Positions 61,441 to 64,000 of a stretch of DNA of 64,000 nt are shown piece by piece (the first letter of the stretch is position 1; each line of letters starts with the position of its first letter). Source of the DNA: Paragordius varius (lineage: Eukaryota > Nematomorpha); contig OZ176055.1 of the NCBI GenBank assembly GCA_964247055.1, positions 4,092,001-4,156,000 on the forward strand, read 5' to 3'. The position numbers and the translations under genes were made by a program. Under the pieces are notes generated by a model. That model searched no databases, had not been told where the DNA came from, and was given only the letters and a program-made list of their open reading frames with translations.

Positions 61441-62240
61441 ATCACACTTGGACAATTTTAAATATCACAGTGACCACAGTTGAAGGCTAAATGCTTTATT
61501 CCAAAAATTATCAGTAAAATACATTATAAACTACATATAACACAATATTTTTTAAAAAAAATTTTTAGATGTGGGCTCCGAAAGTCCCAAAATTTTTGCT
61601 CTTGCTAGTCGTCTTAAAATAAACGCAAAAATTTCGGTATTGCGCGATGAAAATTTAAATATATTAAATTTTGATATCAATCAAAAATACTTTTGAAAAT
61701 GCACTTTCAAAAATTTAATTATTATCAAAATTTTGTAGAAGCGTACTTACTTGTTTATGATGGAAACGGTATAAAAACGCTTTTAGATATTATAATAACA
61801 GTTTTTCTAACTCGATAATGGGAGACTCAAATATGGAGTACGCTTCAGCAGATTTTTTCTACAAATTAAATATTTGAAAAAAATATTTTTAAATATGTCA
61901 AAATTTAGCATATATTTTTATTCGATCCCCCTCATTTTTGCTTTTATATTAAGAGGACTAGCTCATCGAAGAGCAAAAAATTTTGGGATGGGAAAAAATT
62001 GTTATGCTCTTAATAGTTTATCATATATTTTGAAGATATCTTTTGGAAAAAGTCTCTAGCTTTCACCAAAAAAATTATTTAAAAAGCGCAGATTTTGCCA
62101 TATTCTGATATGGAGCAACAAAATGGTAAACATCCTAAAATCACTCGTATAGGCCAAAACCAAAAGCACCATGATAATCGTGATACATTTTCTTATCAAT
62201 ATATATATACATATATATATATATTTCGTCAGGTTTTATT
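61441..62240. mobile_element. Foldback element, family D copy 2
   Basis: Shares GGCTAAATGCTTTATTCCAAA, GATGTGGGCTCCGAAAG (first part), TTTGATATCAATC, GATGGAAACGGTATAAAA, TTCTGATATGGAGCA and AAAAGCACCATGATAATCG with the element at 13760-14915. The right end with CGTCAGGTTTTATTTTTTCA is best preserved, and the left arm looks shortened. The 61-aa open frame inside is not a gene. Confidence 0.65.
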
Positions 62241-62599
62241 TTTTCATACCCCTCGATTTTTGACCCAATGTAATCCACTCCATACATAGCAAAATTTTTC
62301 TTTCACGTAACCTTTAATTGGTGATAACAATGAACTTAACAAATCACTCAACTATGATATCCCCTTTTTTATATGAGCATTTTTATTTATATTACAACCA
62401 AGACTCTCTATTTTTCTTTTTATGCTACACATCATCAAGGACTTCAATAAAATCCAATTTAATAAATAAAGCGGTTTGATTCCTTTTAAATTCCAAAAAT
62501 GAAATAATAAACAATATCAAGCATTTTTGTGGAAACTCATAATATATACGCCCAAAATCGGGCGGTTAAAAAATGTACTGATAAAATATATAATTCTGA

Positions 62600-62870
62600 T
62601 ATTAAAATGTATCAGGATCATAGTGTTTTTGGTTTTTCACTATATTTAAAAAGTTTTTCCTTTGGTAACTAAATGGCAAAATTTGCGTTTATTTTGCCAA
62701 ATACCATTATTAGTTAAAGCTAAATGATTACTTAAAAAAAGATTACTCAAATACATCATTCGGCATATAAAAAGAAAAACCAATACTATTTATGATTTAA
62801 AATTAACTTTAGCCGTAGAATCTAAAAAAAAAGACGAATTGCGCCTGTATGGAACCTTTTTCTCAATACT
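62600..62870. mobile_element. Foldback element, family D partial copy
   Basis: AATGTATCAGGATCATAGTG, TTAAAGCTAAATGATTACTT and CATATAAAAAGAAAAACC match the left arm of the 13760-14915 element in order. It stops after about 270 bp. Confidence 0.5.
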
Positions 62871-63596
62871 AATTTTTTATTTATTTTTTATATGTTTTTG
62901 AAACTTCATGATCTTTTCAATTTTATATTCTATTGGCATATTGGAGTAGTAATTTTGTAAATAAACCACAGTTTAAGTAAGTTTAAATTTATTTTAGGAC
63001 CGTTCTCATGTATAGATAAAAAAGCTTATTTTAATTTTGTGACTTCTAGAGATAGAATTGGGACAGCTTCAAAACGCGATTGAAACGAATAGCTTATAAT
63101 AAAATATAATATATCAAGTTTATGCTGGTAAAATGTAACCTAAAAGCCTTTTAAAGCTAATTATCTACATTTTCTAACAATAACATATATTTATTTACGC
63201 GTAGCATTAGCGATATGATTTATAGTAAAAAAATGGCGGCAAAAAGTATAAGATATTTTTTGAAAATTTTTTTTAGATAATGCTGCTAATAAGGCTAAAG
63301 AAAGCATATATTTAAATTCGGCTTAATACCTTATATACTTATAATACATTCTAATTTTAAATGGCACTGAGATATAAAAGCTACATCGAAGATAATGGAG
63401 TGTTGATAGTTATTAAAATTAAAGTTTCTTGGCCTGTAAAAGTCAGCTATCCCACTAAGTTTAAATAAACAAAAGGTAAAATTCTTTCATATATAATTAT
63501 AATAGCTATCCGATTTTAACAATATTAAAATAATTTAACTTCGGAGCCCAGAAATACCCTCATGATTTCTAAAAATATTTTGGTTGTATATAAATA

Positions 63597-63843
63597 TACC
63601 ATTTACACTTCAAATTCACCCTTGAACAATTCAAATTCGCCCTAAAATTAATTATGTTTTTTAAGATTAAAAATTAGTTACATTATTTATATTTTTTAAA
63701 AATGTAATTTTGTTTAAATTAAATAATACTGAAAAAATAATAAACATGCCTAAAGTTATATTTCATATTAGACATAATTTTTTAGGGTAAATTTGAATTT
63801 TTTAAGGGTGAATATGAATTGTTCCAGGGTGAATGTAAATTAT
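63597..63843. mobile_element. Palindromic MITE, family A copy 5
   Basis: TACCATTTACACTTC start, two CAAATTCACCCTTGAACAA-type units, the shared core, and inverted GGGTGAATATGAATTGTTCC near the right. The right-hand outer end (GTAAATGGTA) is not recognisable. Confidence 0.75.
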
Positions 63844-64000
63844 TTCCCAGTGTTACAAAATAGAACATTCATATTCACACATTTTGCACAGTTGTAAATA
63901 ATAGCGCTAAATTCAAATTATGGAAAGATTATCTATTTATAATACCAATCTTTCTCAGACAGGTTTATGCGTTCATTTATTTCTAGTTAATAATCCGCGG

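Larger units (their letters stand above)
60276..64000. other. 3.7 kb upstream region without recognised genes
   Basis: The first ~1.1 kb should contain the promoter of the minus-strand charged-repeat gene. Beyond that are family D foldback pieces (61441-62240 and about 62600-62870) and a family A element (63597-63843). No exon was supported; short open frames here fall in repeats. Confidence 0.55.

Overview
This is nuclear DNA from an animal. It is strongly A+T-rich, its genes are split by many introns, and the proteins are clearly metazoan: a turtle/IGSF9 cell-adhesion receptor, Vangl, GSK3, DUOXA, ATIC, MED10, KDM8 and an ADAMTS-like protein. All use the standard genetic code. The species cannot be named from the sequence. 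Introns of only 21, 22 and 24 nt stand beside introns of over 1 kb. A purine-synthesis gene is retained. A simplified or fast-evolving spiralian (for example flatworm-like or mesozoan-like) is possible, but that is inference.

Layout: turtle/IGSF9 (+, 5' end outside the window, 465-10214); a coiled-coil protein (-, 10387-12084); a 4.9 kb spacer with a foldback element; Vangl (+, 16938-20981); GSK3 (-, 22741-27890), convergent with Vangl; DUOXA (+, 28400-36961), head-to-head with GSK3; ATIC (-, 37764-44850), convergent with DUOXA; MED10 (+, 44937-45465), 86 bp head-to-head with ATIC; KDM8 (+, 45472-47076), only 6 nt after the MED10 stop; a secreted ADAMTS-like protein with a lost zinc site (+, 47498-57034); and a charged Arg/Glu/Asp-repeat membrane or secreted protein (-, 57565-60275). 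The last 3.7 kb has no recognisable gene. Gene models were built by hand from homology, GT-AG sites and phase, and every multi-exon model closes in frame.

Vangl (planar cell polarity) and GSK3 (Wnt/beta-catenin) are signalling neighbours. DUOXA matures the H2O2-producing dual oxidases. ATIC does the last two steps of purine synthesis. MED10 and KDM8 are nuclear and look like a tight two-gene transcription unit. The last two genes are fast-evolving, low-complexity secretory-pathway proteins.

Introns and spacers are full of small DNA elements: a family of palindromic elements with TACCATTT...AAATGGTA ends, hAT elements with 8-bp target duplications, a tRNA-derived SINE, long foldback elements, mariner remains and LINE remains. 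The points most worth a second look are the ultra-short introns, an 8-nt microexon that decides which of two overlapping frames is read in the turtle tail, the ADAMTS-like pseudoprotease with Asp/Asn/Tyr-rich inserts between its conserved cysteines, and the palindromic elements with tandem-repeat termini.
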